From: Selaginella moellendorffii
Lineage: Eukaryota > Streptophyta > Lycopodiopsida > Selaginellales > Selaginellaceae
Reading direction: 5' to 3'
Length of the DNA stretch: 64,000 nucleotides
NCBI RefSeq assembly: GCF_000143415.4
Contig: NW_003314349.1
Span: 158,048-222,047, forward strand
Of this stretch, positions 33,909 to 46,765 are shown piece after piece; the first letter of the stretch is position 1; each line of letters begins with the position of its first letter. The position numbers and the translations under genes are program-made. A model generated the notes under the pieces. The model ran no database searches, was not told the origin of the DNA, and worked only from the letters and a program-made list of their open reading frames with translations.

Positions 33909-34503
33909 CTAGAAGAAGTGCACTGGGTAACGCCATGGCCTGAAGTGACCCCATGGGATGGTGGAGCCAGTCCGTGTTCTTGGCAACCGCATCCAAGATA
34001 TCCTCCAGGACGTCCTGTTGAGCGCTAGGAGACCACCACAGATCCCAGCCTCAGTGAAACCCAGCGCTAGAGCCGGGCTAGAGCTCGGTTGCATTCGCTC
34101 AGCTGCTAGATTCAAGATGGCAGATCACGCCCGTGTCTTTGGAGAAGCTGTAGCAGACAACCCAGTCGGGCGAGACGCACTGACTGAAGAGACCAGAAGG
34201 CCCATACAATCAGCCAGGAGCTTCGAGGATTCCAGTTGTAGTGCTAGTCAGGGGCTAGTGGAGAAACGACCCATCCTTCGTCTTGTAGATTGCCTGCAGG
34301 AAGAGCCACCAATGCGCTCCACCGTGCGTTGCCACAACATGGAAGTTTTGCCAGCGATCTAGCTCCATCTCCCGCGTGATAAACTTGTAGTTAGGATGGA
34401 TCCAGAGAGACTTGTATGCTAGGCCAAGACCACCTTTCTCGAGCACGGCATGCGCGAGCTCGTTGGCGTAGCATGACAGGCTCACATCCAGATACATACA
34501 CAT
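33909..34503 (-). other. Unassigned GC-rich coding-like fragments
   Basis: Two minus-strand stretches look like protein in composition. One is about 34255-34503 (LAHAVLEKGGLGLAYKSLW ... HVVATHGGAHWWLFLQAIYK). The other is about 33960-34250 (GPSGLFSQCVSPDWVVC; QDVLEDILDAVAKNTDWL), in changing frames with stops between. I do not recognise the family. The pattern suggests a decayed gene just downstream of OPR. Confidence 0.3.
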
Positions 34504-34539
34504 TCCGACCCTTCTTCCAGAAACTTTCAGAGTGTACGT

Positions 34540-34565
34540 TCACTCTTTTGGATCATCTCTCTTGG

Positions 34566-34577
<12 letters not shown>
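34540..34577. repeat. Short dispersed segment, copy 2 (shared with 25766-25802)
   Basis: This copy contains the last three codons (SKL), the stop of OPR and about 26 bp of its 3' UTR. Near-identical to the end of the carboxylesterase pseudogene 8.8 kb away. Confidence 0.75.
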
Positions 34578-35885
<1,308 letters not shown>

Positions 35886-36019
35886 CGCCTCCCGCTTCTG
35901 GCTCTCAAGATTGGACGATTCTGGCTCTCAAGATTGAACGATTCTGGCTCTGCAAAAGTGAAGAACGCAACCAAACAAGCTTATTTTATTCTTCCCTCCA
36001 TGACTCCATCAGCGCGTGC

Positions 36020-39000
36020 TTAGCGCATCCGATACTTGCGATACGTGCCACGGTGATGCTGATGCTTGAGAGGAAGATTAAAATGCGGTGAGATTGGAAG
36101 AGTTAAAGACTTGGTAGATCTGTGCCAGCTTGAGTGAGAAGAAGAAACAGACAAAGCGACGTCTTTACCTTTGTGTGACGTACGGTCTGTCAAACAGTGG
36201 CACCGGACGCGCTTGAGGAATCATTTCACACCTCAGTGCTCTCACGAATCTCTCTTCTTCCTCCTGCCATCATAATTCAGTAGTAGCATCTCATCGCGAG
36301 AATGTGGCTTACCTTTCTCGCTAATTCCAGCTCTTCCTTTAGTTGTTTATACATGCTTTGTTTCTCGACAATCTGAACGTGTAACTTGCTGAGCATTAAT
36401 AAAGCATGTAGGAAAGCCGACCTTCTTTTCAAATGCTGCACGTTGGATAGCCCGATTGTCAGCTTTGAGATTGAACTCCTTTATTTCAGTCAGAGGCTTT
36501 CTGGATCTTCCAGGGACAAATACTGCACCACTGTTGGCAGGAAGAAGGTTAAGAATGAAAACATGAAACTGACTGTAGTAGGCGGAAGTACTAGAGCGTA
36601 GCAGAGGTACCTGCAGCTTATTGGTTGGGCTCGAAATCTAGACAACTCTGCCCTTTGCTTATCCGCTCTAGCGCGATCTTCAGCTAAGCGTTGCACTTCC
36701 TGTTCATGCCTCGTTAAACTCTCAAGCCGAAACGGTTCTGGTCTTGTGCATGGCTTCTGAGCTGGTTTTGCAGGTATCTATGGCACAAAGAATGAATCTG
36801 TCAGGCTTGATTAAGAATGAACGTACGTTTGGAAAATCCGTTGTGAACGGCAACAAATTCGCTTTCGGGATTCTTGACAACGTTTCGGACGTCATCTCTT
36901 TCGAAAGTTCTTCCATAAACTTCCCCATCTTAGCCGAGCCTCGTTCCTGCAGATCAAAGCTAACACTAGTGAAGAATTATGAAACCAAACCTCTGTCAGA
37001 AGATGGAAAGGTTTTGCGATTGTTTTTCCTCGGATTGGACGAGGATGCGAGTCAAGAGAAAGCTGTCACAAGGTAGAATAATATAGTTATACTCTTTCAA
37101 GCGAGAACTTACCCTCCTGAAACCTTTAAGAACTTCTCGATGACATCTTTCCTTTGTGGCAAAATTAAACTCCTAGAAAGTTGCAAACAGAAGCTTGCTT
37201 GAAAGTAACAAGTTGACTTACCAATGGAACTGTCACATGACGTTTCTGATGTCGATAAATCCCCGAATCTCCTCGGCTCTCAAAGACCTGCAGCAAGTCG
37301 ATGTGAATGTGAAACAAGACCAGGAAATGACGACCTTTTTGTTGAATGGCAGTGCCTTGAACTTTGGAACTTTAGCTCGCTCATCTTGTACCAGTTCGTC
37401 GCTGCTTTTGGCCCTGAAAGAAGACTTGTAAAATGTGAGACTCTTAAGAGAAAGTAAGATACCTTGGCCGATCTGGTATGGAGATATGACCCGCAGGAGC
37501 AGACTTGCGTCTTTGCTTCTTCTTTGTTGAGAGCTGAGGAGACAACAAATTGTTTTCAAATCGGACAAATAACAACAACAAACTTACGTTCAAAGGCTGC
37601 TCCACACACTTTAGCGAAGTATGCTGCATAGCACGCTCGTTCGTTCTCAGATTGAATTCCTGTAGAACATTTGTCGACATACCGAAGTCTTATATTTTCG
37701 TATACCTGAAATCGTGGTAACTCAGGAGTACTTCTCGGGAAAGCAGGCAAAGTCGGGGCTTGAAGGATCTGTGAACATTAAATGCGAGAATTTTCATCAT
37801 GAGAAGTCTTACTTTCTTATTTGCGGGGCGCGCTTTGAACTTTGGCATTTTAGAAAGAATTTCTTCCTCGAGCTCGGTAGCGCTCTTTACCCTGGTAAGA
37901 CGATACGAATTAGTCTTATCAAACGATGTCAAAGCACGGGCAAAACAACTAGCCTCGGAGGTCGTGATCGAGAAGAAGTTTCTAGTTCTGGATCCTTTGG
38001 CCTTGACAATGTCAATTTTGGTTTCTGATTTAATAGGACGTTAGAAATTAAAAAGTAAAATATGCTCTCACATTTTGCTTCTGAAAGGGTGCAGGTGTTC
38101 TAAGGTGAAACCGTTGAACTTGTTCAGCCACTGATACGAAAGTGCTCAGATCTCCCATCTGAAGGAGATCGCGTTAAACTTTAGACATACCAATATTCAA
38201 AAATCACCTTTGAAACACTGTCATGTCCTCCTTTTCTATGCATTTGTGCTCTCTTGTCCGTTGAAAGCTGAAATATTTGAGGAACGGTTGGAGCAGGCGT
38301 ATACTTATGCGCCTGCGCCTACAATGTTGGCTTAGTTTTGAAACAACTAAAATGCATAGAACTCTCACCTGCTTTTGTCCTCCATCTAGTTTTCGTCTTT
38401 TACAGGAATTTCCTTGAGGTGTTGGGGCTGTTTGTTGCTTGGCAATGGCTTTCTTCTTTTTCGTAGTATCGTGAGTATGCCTGTAAGCATAGAAATCAAG
38501 CGTCGATTTAAATATTTCCAGTTTCATAGAAGATTACGTACCTTTTCATTTGTTTTTTCACAACGGCTGGTTCCCATAATCTCTTGGCAGGAAAATCTGC
38601 AGTCAAACCTGGTTGCATCCTGGCAGAATCTTCCGGCACTTCATCGCTGCCAGTGTCCGCGCTTACTATGAATTCATTTTTCTTGGGCGTTGAGAGATCT
38701 ATCACCTCTGGCAAATCTGAACCAGCAGCTGCAACAAAACAAAAACGTCCAAGTTGAACATGATAAATCCTACTCACCCAGAGAAGTCGTCGTGGCTGTA
38801 GTGTCCGTTGTCTGGTTGTCTAATCGGATCAAAAGCTTCAACTTCCTGTAAAAGTCGTGAGAAACAACAAGTCAAATTGCTGATAGCCTTACAGTTGCTC
38901 GTCTCTATCCGGATGTGTGATCTGGATCGAAATTAACATCACGTGTTAGGAAAAATCGTCGGAAACATTGTCTTTTTATCAGCCATCACAGACCTGGTCT

Positions 39001-39255
39001 TGTTTGGAGTCGGAGAATGCACAAGCTGTTAGAAGGAAATACCACACTATATTAATAGCACAAGAAAAAAAGATGGTGGAACTTACGTGATGGCTCGTAA
39101 CCAGCAGCGATCTCAAACCACCTCTCCACGGCTCGGACCTGTTCTTCAGTCTCATCCACGCAGAAATCGAAGAAGCGCGGGGCACAAAACTCGTAGCAAA
39201 TGTCGTGGCAGCTCAAGGGAGACATCGGCCCTAACACCATCGCCATTGCCGCCAT
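36020..39255 (-). CDS. TPX2: TPX2 spindle assembly factor
   Basis: Multi-exon gene (about 15 exons, short introns; total not summed). TPX2 nucleates and bundles spindle microtubules and activates Aurora kinase. The N-terminus (ATG at 39255) has the conserved block YEFCAPRFFDFCVDETEEQVRAVERWFEIAAGY. Internal exons carry the family's repeated FKARPANKK-type motifs (FKALPFNKKV near 37350, FKARPANKKV near 37820) and LTFPxF-like segments (LPFTTDFPNV near 36840). The C-terminal TPX2 domain includes PFRLESLTRHEQEVQRLAED (about 36700) and EEERFVRALRCEMIPQARP, followed by LFDRPYV and STKSLTLPISPHFNL, ending RKYRMR. Several intermediate exon borders were not individually verified. It and the kinesin-7 are both spindle proteins, but 17 kb apart and not co-organised. 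Confidence 0.9.
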
Positions 39256-40115
39256 GCCAAGCTCCAATGCACTCTAATCCTAGGGTCACACCGATCGCGC
39301 CATTCTTTGGTCACATTCTTGGATTTCTTGGAAATGCTCCACAATATGTCGGCGATCGAGAGGATTCTTGCTCACCGCTGCGATCAAAACCCCGATTCAA
39401 TGAGGTGCGCGCAAAGATTGAGAGACGAGAAGAGAGATCGGGAGGGAGATTTCAAGAACACTCACCAGGATCACCGCCATTGCCCCACAGCGCCGAGAAT
39501 TAGGGGTTTACCACGCGAAACTCCTGCGATATTCACAGCATCACCTGGCAGCGCCAGCGTTAGATTCTCTACTCAAGAGCAAAATATTCCCATGTGAAAA
39601 GGCATATTCTACTATACTAAGAATATTCTAGATTCTAAATTCAAACCATTTTCTTATTTTCTTACCGCCCACGAGCGTCGACCAAATCCGGGGGAGACAC
39701 GTGCAAGAAAGTGAAGCCGCGAAGAAGCTACTCTCCATTAATAAAGGAAGCTGCGCGGTTTGTCCGATTAAGCCAATTCGCTACGTGCTACCATGCCTTG
39801 CTCGTTCGTCAACTCGTCAAACAAAGAGTGCTGTGTGTGTGGCGGCATATCCACCTAACGCGGTACAACGCACCGTTACCCGCACGGTACACCAACCTCC
39901 CACCAGACCGCGCGGTCGTTTCGGGCGCCGCGCGCTCTAAAGGAAGCTAGTAGCGGCGCAGCCAGGCCCCACTATAGCGCCCGACCGGACCCAGCGGCGC
40001 CGCCGTGGTCCACGGGTCAATCCCCTTGCTTTATAGCCCATCTCTCTTCCTCCCCAGAGATAGAGGGCTCTCACTTTCTCTCTTTCCTTCTGGAACTTCT
40101 CCGCTATAGCAGCGC
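39256..40115. promoter_or_regulatory. Divergent promoter region between TPX2 and the DUF1645-like gene
   Basis: 860 bp between two start codons on opposite strands. For the right-hand gene, TTATAGCC at 40031-40038 is a good TATA-box candidate about 80 bp before its ATG, followed by a CT-rich leader. The frames within are not conserved-looking. Confidence 0.55.
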
Positions 40116-41258
40116 ATGGAGCTCTCGATCGAGAAACTGAGATCGCCCAGGAGGAGATCATCGTTCTCGAGTAGCTTCTTCCCGGAGGATCAAGCTAGCA
40201 GCGCTTGCTCCACCCCATTCGTGAGCGCCCCCTCCAGTCCCCGCTACTGCTACTACAGCGCGCCACCGAGTCCTCCTCCCAGGCATGATCTAGGCGGAGC
40301 CGAGGCGGCGGTGCCTTTCTCCTGGGAGGAGCGTCCAGGAACTCCAAAGTCATCGTCGCCAACTTCTTCTTCCAGGACGACGATGAAGAACTCGGTGGAT
40401 CATCTGGCAGCCATGGGAATGGGATTCCACTTCAGTGCTCCGGTGAGCCCCCAGCGAGGAGAATTCGACCACCAGGTGAATGGAGGATTGATCGACGAGT
40501 TTGAGTTTAGCTCCGCCAGGATATCTGACGCCGACTCGGTAGTCTCCCACGCCGATGAGCTCTTCTTCCAAGGACAGATCCTTCCACTCACGCTTCCCAG
40601 CCGCTTAAAGCACCACAAGTCCATCTCTCTTCAGCTCCAGGATTTTAGTCCACGGACGAGTGATGTCTTTAGCCCCGGAGCAGCGCTGTCCAGCCACCAG
40701 CTTCCATCTCCAAAACCGCTGCTCAAGTCACCACCCCGGCTATCCTCGCCTTTGCAATCTCCGCATCGATCCAGGTCGCCGTCCAAGCTTGCGAAGGTTG
40801 GCTTCGAGAATAGTTTTAGGAGCCGGTCTCGTCATCCTCCACCATCGTCTCCACGGAGAAGCTTGCGAGAGTTGCTCCACCTCAACGTGAGCACCAAGTT
40901 CGCCATCCTCAAGCCTTCCGACAGCCGGAGTGGCAGCAAATCTTCATCTGGAACCGACAGTAGAAGTGGCAGTCTCAAGTCCTCTGGAACTGACAGTAGA
41001 AGCTCCAGCAACTCCTCGTCGTCTCAGAGGTTCTCCAACTCGAGGAGCTCGTCCGTTTCATCGAGCGGAGGGAACTCCGCCGCGTCCAGGCAAGTCACTC
41101 CTGTGTCCTCGCGGGAGCTGCTCCAGAATTACAGCAAGAATCACAAGCCGCAAGAATTGAGAAGGAAGACGTTGCTACCTTACAGCCAGGGTCTTCTAGG
41201 ATGTCTCAGCTGCCTCACGGTGCCGTCCCTCCGACGCGTTCAGGATCTGGACTATTAA
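40116..41258 (+). CDS. DUF1645-like Ser/Pro-rich plant protein
   Basis: Single exon, 380 residues, rich in Ser, Pro and Arg. Recognisable blocks: CSTPFVSAPSSPRYCYYSAPPSP near the N-terminus, VPFSWEERPGTPK (about 66-78), FHFSAPVSPQRGEF, DEFEFSSARISDADSVVSHADELFFQGQILPLTLP (about 127-160) and SLRELLHLNVSTKF. The 'ADELFxxGQIxPLxLP' block is, from memory, characteristic of DUF1645, a plant family of unknown function. The Ser-rich half (SRSGSKSSSGTDSRSGSLKSS) contains a short internal repeat. No membrane segment or signal peptide. The function is unknown; the family assignment is moderate. Confidence 0.7.
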   Translation: MELSIEKLRSPRRRSSFSSSFFPEDQASSACSTPFVSAPSSPRYCYYSAPPSPPPRHDLGGAEAAVPFSWEERPGTPKSSSPTSSSRTTMKNSVDHLAAMGMGFHFSAPVSPQRGEFDHQVNGGLIDEFEFSSARISDADSVVSHADELFFQGQILPLTLPSRLKHHKSISLQLQDFSPRTSDVFSPGAALSSHQLPSPKPLLKSPPRLSSPLQSPHRSRSPSKLAKVGFENSFRSRSRHPPPSSPRRSLRELLHLNVSTKFAILKPSDSRSGSKSSSGTDSRSGSLKSSGTDSRSSSNSSSSQRFSNSRSSSVSSSGGNSAASRQVTPVSSRELLQNYSKNHKPQELRRKTLLPYSQGLLGCLSCLTVPSLRRVQDLDY

Positions 41259-41487
41259 AGTGGAAAAACGATGAACACGTTTGGTTTGGAAAAGAATACT
41301 TAATGGATCACTTACTGGATCGGAGGAACAAAGAAAAAAAAAAAAAGCTGTTTTGTTGCAGTAGCTAGATGCCGCACGAATGAATGCCCCTGTAAAGAAA
41401 AATGCCTGACAGTTTGTAATAGAAAAGCGAGCACGATGCACGCACAAGGAAAAAAAAGGAGGAAGCCTTACCAGTGAATATTCTGAT

Positions 41488-43160
41488 TCATCTTGCTTTT
41501 CTCTTTCTTGGCCGGACGTAAGAAGTCACTGGTTTCGGTAAAGCAACTCCAGCACTCCGGGAGAGTTGAGCAAGCTGTTGAAAAAGGGCTTTGCTTTCGT
41601 TGTTGATGAAAGCAATCGCAGTACCCGGCTCATCCAATCTCGACGCTCTCCCGAGCTGATGAGTGTACTCCTGGACAGTGTTTGGCATGTCGAAGATGAT
41701 CACCTGCGTGGCTCTGAGAAGATCCAACCCCCGCCCCAAAACTCCTGTAGCAACGATCACGTCCAAGCTCCCAACCAGGAAGCTTTTCAGCACCTCACGC
41801 CTCTCCTTCATTGCCTTGTGCCCGTGCAGCGAAGCGCACCGCAACTTCGTCACCTTGGAGATGGCGTCGGCCAAAAGCTCCGCTCCAAGTCTAGAGTTGA
41901 CAAACACCACACCTGGCGGTTGGAAGCGCGAAGAACTCTGAAGAAAGTCAAACAACTTCTTCTTCTTGTTCTTCGTTTCCACCCAGACAACCGTCTGCTG
42001 CACGGCACCAGTGGGAGCACCCGGCGGACCCGCGGAGATGACCATCAAACTCTTCGCGATCGACGTCGCAAACTTCTCGATCTCGGGAGGAACAGTAGCC
42101 GAGAAAAGCATCACCTGCGGGGTCGGGAGAGCCCGGACGATCTGCATGACTTGCTCACGGAAGCCCCGTTCCAACATGCAGTCCACTTCGTCGAGCACGA
42201 GCACGGAAACTTTGGCCAAGTTGACGTCCTCGTGCCTGGAAAGCACGTCCAAAAGCCTGCCTGGAGTCCCCACAATGAGCTCCACTCCCTTCCTGATCCT
42301 ATACGCTTGCTGCGGCATCACATCTCCTCCGACCACCAGCGCGGTTTTGAAAGGCAGGCCCTTGGCGAGAATCTTAGCGTGGTCCTCCACCTGCGAGCTT
42401 AGCTCCCTTGTCGGCGTCAAGACCATGGCGAGCGGAGGACGAGACGTCTCGTCGTCCTCGTCCGGACCTCCACTCCGGATCTTACAGCACCTGGCGATGA
42501 TCGGCAGTAGAAAGCTCAGCGTTTTCCCGGATCCGGTGTGAGACGAGACGAGCAAGTCGCGCCCTGCGAGAGCTGCTGGGAGAACTTGCATCTGGATTGG
42601 AGTGGGAGCCTCGTAGCCAGCGCTTGACAAGTTCTCCATGAGCCTGGGAGCGAAGCCACACTGTCCAAAGTCGAGGATGGGAGGAGGTGGCGGAGCTCCT
42701 CCTCCTCCGCGGACCGAGACACCGATGCTTTCTCTCAGAGCTAGAGCTTCCTGGATCGAAAGACCGCCTGTGATGGATTCCTGGTCGATCTCCCACTGCT
42801 CGTTCCTAGCCTTGTGAGAATTCGAAGTGAGCTCTTTGTACCTGACCACCACCTTCTTGCATTCCAGGCTACACACATCGTCCCCGGTCTCGTCGCAAAT
42901 GTACTCCCCAAATCGCCCACACACGGCGCACCGCGGCTCGCCATCGCCGGCATTTCGCTGCTCCACGCACCGCTCCTTGACGGGCTCGTCATCGACCTCT
43001 TCTACCAAAACCAGAGAAATTTCTTTGGAAAACCGATCCAATCCCACCGGCGCTTACCTTCACGATGCTCCTCCTGCGCCGCCGAGACGAGATCCCTCCT
43101 CCCGAGCTCCGGAACGCGCGATGGATCTCCGCGCGCCGCTAGACAGCGTGGGAGGAACAT
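41488..43160 (-). CDS. RH41: DEAD-box RNA helicase with N-terminal HIT-type zinc finger (RH41-like)
   Basis: Two exons: complement(41488..43001, 43058..43160), 1,617 nt, 538 residues. An HIT-type zinc finger (CAVCGRFGEYICDETGDDVC, then SLEC) precedes a helicase core. Motifs: Q motif region GYEAPTPIQMQVLP, motif I SSHTGSGKT, Ia PTRELSSQ, Ib TPGRL, II DEVD, III SATVP, then the second RecA domain with VFVNSR, ATGVLGRGLDLL and HQLGRASR. Motif II is DEVD where most family members have DEAD; this variant also occurs in Arabidopsis RH41. Motif VI is HQLGRASR rather than HRIGRTGR. The first exon (MFLPRCLAARGDPSRVP) was found by joining across a 56-nt intron; the frame in the large exon otherwise has no ATG. 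Role: probably RNA/RNP remodelling. Confidence 0.92.
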
Positions 43161-43346
43161 AGCACATAGAAAACCCTAATTTCTCACTCCAATTAAAACC
43201 AAGTATACATACAGTTAGCTCGCAATCGTCCACCATAGCCAAGCCTTCGGACCTTCCACCGGAATTCTTCCAGTCTCGCCCAAGGAGCTCTTTGCGAGAG
43301 AGCTCCTCCTCGTCTTGGTGCTTGCTAGTTAAATGATTCGTTATTG

Positions 43347-46300
43347 TCATTGATCTTGGTCTTGATCTATAGCAGTGTGATCTTCGGCTGCGTGGTTAAT
43401 TCCGTCCAGCTCTCCATCGTCGTCACACATTTGAGTTTCCGCGTTAGCAGCAGCAGCTTGTTTCACGAACTGGCCTCTCACTCGCGGACGCTGCTCGGCC
43501 AGCCTCTTTCTACTTTGGTATCGGACCTGGAAGAACAAGACATTAGAATTAGCTGTGACAATTCTCACATCTTCAAGCACTTGGAAATCGATCCATCAAA
43601 GGAAAAAAAAAAGCTTTCTCTCCTCGCACTCTCGTCAAGCATTGAGAAGATCACGAAAATGATAAAGTTCACAAAGCAAGGAAAAGAAAAAACCGAATTT
43701 TCAGAGCACAAGAAAAAAAAAACAGTTTTGAGACCTCTCTCCGCTCGCATTCTCGCCAAGCATGAAACTCTAATGCTTTCACTAGGAACTAAAAGCAAGG
43801 AAAAGAAAAATCGAACAAAAGAGAAAAACACGAAGAACACAACCAAAACGAAGAGAAACACGAAGAATACAAACAAAACGAAGAGAAACACAAGGAACAC
43901 AAACAAAACGAAGAGAACGCGAAAAACACAAACAAAACGAGGGAAGCACGAAGAACACAAACGAAATGAGAAGAACACAAACAAGGCGAAGGAAGAACAT
44001 ACCTTCTTCTCGAAACACCGCTCTTTCCTCTTCTGCCGGAACTTGTAGAGAGCAACCTCTCGCCGCGTGAGCCGAGCACTGTCTGGAACTTGTGTTGCTC
44101 CACCCGCTTCATTGATGGTGTTACTAGTGTTGCTACCATTGGTCACGCCCGTAGCAGCGGTAGCGTTCCCACCCCTACTGCTCCCATTGTTGGTACCACC
44201 ACTGTCACCATTACCAGCCGCTAGACTGCAGCTCCCCTGGCCTTTGTGGATGTTATTGTTGTTGGCACTAAGATTGTTGCTACCCGAGACGCTACCATTC
44301 ACGCTACCATTGGTGCCATTCACGCCGCAGCCATTGCTACTGCCACCATTGCTCGCCTCCTCGTTGCCACCACTGTTGTTAGTAGCCCCACCGCCAACAC
44401 CGGCCTTGGGAGCTTTGACGCTCACGTTGGACGATCCACACTGCTGAGTGCTTCCAACTCTCATCAAGTTAGCATTGTTGGTAGTGTTGTTGTTGCTGGT
44501 GTTGGTGTTGTTGTTCACGGTTAGCTCGTCCTCCTCCTGCGGCTGCTGTGCATGCTGGTGGTGATGGTGGTGGTGGTGGTGGTGATGGTGGTGTTGTTGT
44601 TGTTGTTGCTGCTGCTGCTGCTGTTTTTGGCTTTGATCTTGCTGCTGTTCTTGGTGGTGGTGCTGCTGCTGCTGCTGGAGTTGGATATGATGCTGGAGCT
44701 GCTGTTGTTGTTGTTGCTGCTGCTGCTGCTGGTGAGGAGCTGCTAGCATCGGAGGCGGCCACGCCGGTGGAGAAGAGCCGTGGTAGAAAAAGTGATGGAG
44801 AGACTGAGCGTAAGCTGCCGCGATGTCGTTAAATGCCACGAAGTCCGAGGCTGCGAGCTTGAACTGGGAGGCGGCGGCTGCGGCAGCGGCGGCAGCGGCC
44901 GCCACCGCCGCTGCCTCGGCTTTTGGAGGCTTGAGGACTTCAGCGGCCGCGGCCGCGGCGTTTGCATGGTGGTGATTCTGGTCTGCTGCTGCCGCTGGTG
45001 TGGATTTCTCGTTTCCAAACCAGAGGTTGGCGGCGATGGAAGAGCTCAAAGTCGAGTTGTGCTGGAGCAAAGGATTGTTGCTATACCTGAGACACGCAAA
45101 GTGTCAGTGATCTTTATCGTAAAAGTGAAAGAAAAAGATAAAAACCCGACCTTGAAAAGGCAGATCCACCGGAATGATGCAAGAGCCGCTTTTGCTCGCC
45201 ATCGCCGTCGTCTGGCCCCTTAACGCGCGTCCTTTTCAGCGACAACTCGAGCGCTGAATCGTTGGAAGGCACCGAGTTATCCTTGGAGTCTAGTTTCTCA
45301 CCCGGCTGCTCAAACGCCGCTTGCTTCTGTATGCTCGCCAGTAAATCCTTGCACGAAGGCTCCCCTCCTCCTCCACTCTTCCCTCCCGCCGCGAGCGATG
45401 GAGCCCTCTCGAAAATGGTGATGGAACTCGAAATGGTGGACTTTGCTCCGAGAAGATGATCGCCGAGCAGCTGAGAAGCAGTCCTGCTTTTTTCCGCCAT
45501 AGCCACCTCTCCGCAATCACGATCGATGTCGATCTCCTCTGCAAGCCAACCACCAGTTATCTCACGGAAAGATTGGACTCGAGAAAGAATACCACGTTTG
45601 TCACGCTGGAGAACCAGCTCCTCGGCGGCATGGCTTTGAACTTCCACTGGCTTCTTCGTCCACGAGCTCTGCAGGAGAGAAAGAGAGGCGTAGACACGAA
45701 AGAACGAAAGCGAGACGCTCAAAAAGCCTACCTGGGTACCGCTACCATTGTCACTCCCACCTCCGACGTTCAAGCCACTTCCATGCTCACTTCCACCGTA
45801 GCTCTGACTGTTGTTGTTCCCCCCGGCAGCCTTTCCAGTTTCACTTCCACTGCCACTGCCACTCGACTTTCGAGCACGCAGCCAAGAAAAACGGGATTTT
45901 TCATCAGCAAACACGAACTCCAAGGCATATGTCAACAGCTTACGCTCAGGCACATCCTCCAAAAGTGCTGCCACAGGTTCTTGAGCTCGTTCTTGCGAAC
46001 CGGCTTCACGAGGAAGTCGACCGCGCCTTTGGACAAGCACTTGAGCACAACGTCCATCGAGTCCAGGCAAGACATCACTGCAAAAATCCGAGAAGCGTTA
46101 GACCATGGCACTCGCAAGCGCAGCAAACACTTACTAACAACTGGTATCCTCTTGGGTGAGTCACGGCTCATGATCTTGCCGAGGAGCTCGATCCCGGACA
46201 GCCGCGGCATCATCAAGTCCGTGAGCACCAAGTCGACGCTGCTGGATCTCGTCTCGAGGATCTCCCAGGCTTGCAAGCCACTAGCGGCAGGCGTGACTGA

Positions 46301-46765
46301 GATTCAAGCACAAGCACAGAGCCGACAATTAGAATCGTGATCCGAGAAACCAAGACAGTAACCTTCGTAGCCACAGTTCCGGAGGAGCGCCGCCACGACG
46401 TGCCGGGTGGAGTCGTCGTCCTCCACGAGAAGAACTTTAAGGTGGTGATGCTGGAAAGCATTCTCAGCTTGCTGCTGCTGGCGATGGCGATGCTTCTCCT
46501 CCCCCTCTGGCTGGAGCTCTTGCTCCTCCTTTTGGTTCCTCGCATGGATCTTCGAATTTGGCTCCGCATTCTTTAGATCGTTCCCGCTATCGTTGTCGTC
46601 GGAGCTATTGTTCGTGGGAGGAGCTCCATTCTCGTTGCTACCCTGTGCTCCTTTGCCATTCTCGCCGCTGGCCTCTCCCCTAAGAGCACACGACACGCTA
46701 CTAGCTATGGTGGCGGTAGTAGTAGTAGTAGTACCGTTAACAAGCACGCCTTCCACCTTATTCAT
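43347..46765 (-). CDS. PRR: Pseudo-response regulator (PRR) with receiver and CCT domains, clock-type
   Basis: Multi-exon gene. The first three exons (46363..46765, 46135..46296, 45944..46077) encode an acidic/Asn-rich N-terminus and the receiver domain. Later exons carry SSWTKKPVEVQSHAAEE and ALELSLKRTR, conserved in PRR7/3-type proteins, then very long Gln, His, Ala and Asn tracts (about 44200-45000). The CCT domain RLTRREVALYKFRQKRKERCFEKK|VRYQSRKRLAEQRPRVRGQFV is split by the last intron (43527-44002). PRRs repress transcription in the circadian clock. The receiver has D116-D118, D161 and K213, with the spacing of an active phospho-receiver (44 and 52 residues, as in CheY D13/D57/K109). 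Angiosperm PRRs have Glu at the middle position. The start at the MNKVEG ATG is the best available but could lie in an unseen upstream exon. Confidence 0.9.
43800..43990 (-). repeat. Minisatellite in the CCT-splitting intron of PRR
   Basis: About seven tandem units of roughly 25-30 bp built on 'aacacaaacaaaacgaagag' fill much of a 476-nt intron. The other introns in this window are mostly under 100 nt. Confidence 0.85.
44525..44745 (-). repeat. CAG/CAC trinucleotide tracts in PRR
   Basis: Triplet-rich coding DNA encoding long polyglutamine and polyhistidine runs (a run of about twelve His near 44560, several Gln runs). Flanking exon parts also encode poly-Ala (about 44870-44910). All remain in frame. 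Confidence 0.85.

Noticed and set aside
41566-42402. 278-codon plus-strand open frame opposite the DEAD-box helicase
   Set aside because: Antisense shadow; the minus strand carries all helicase motifs.
43565-44139. Long hydrophobic open frame continuing from the PRR CCT exon, and overlapping frames
   Set aside because: It reads through the donor site into a minisatellite intron; the Phe/Val/Leu-rich repeats reflect the DNA repeat, and the true CCT continuation is at 43526.
44548-44832. Open frames of poly-Leu, poly-Val, poly-Ala and poly-Thr over the PRR triplet tracts
   Set aside because: They are other-frame readings of CAG/CAC-type triplet repeats in the PRR coding exon.
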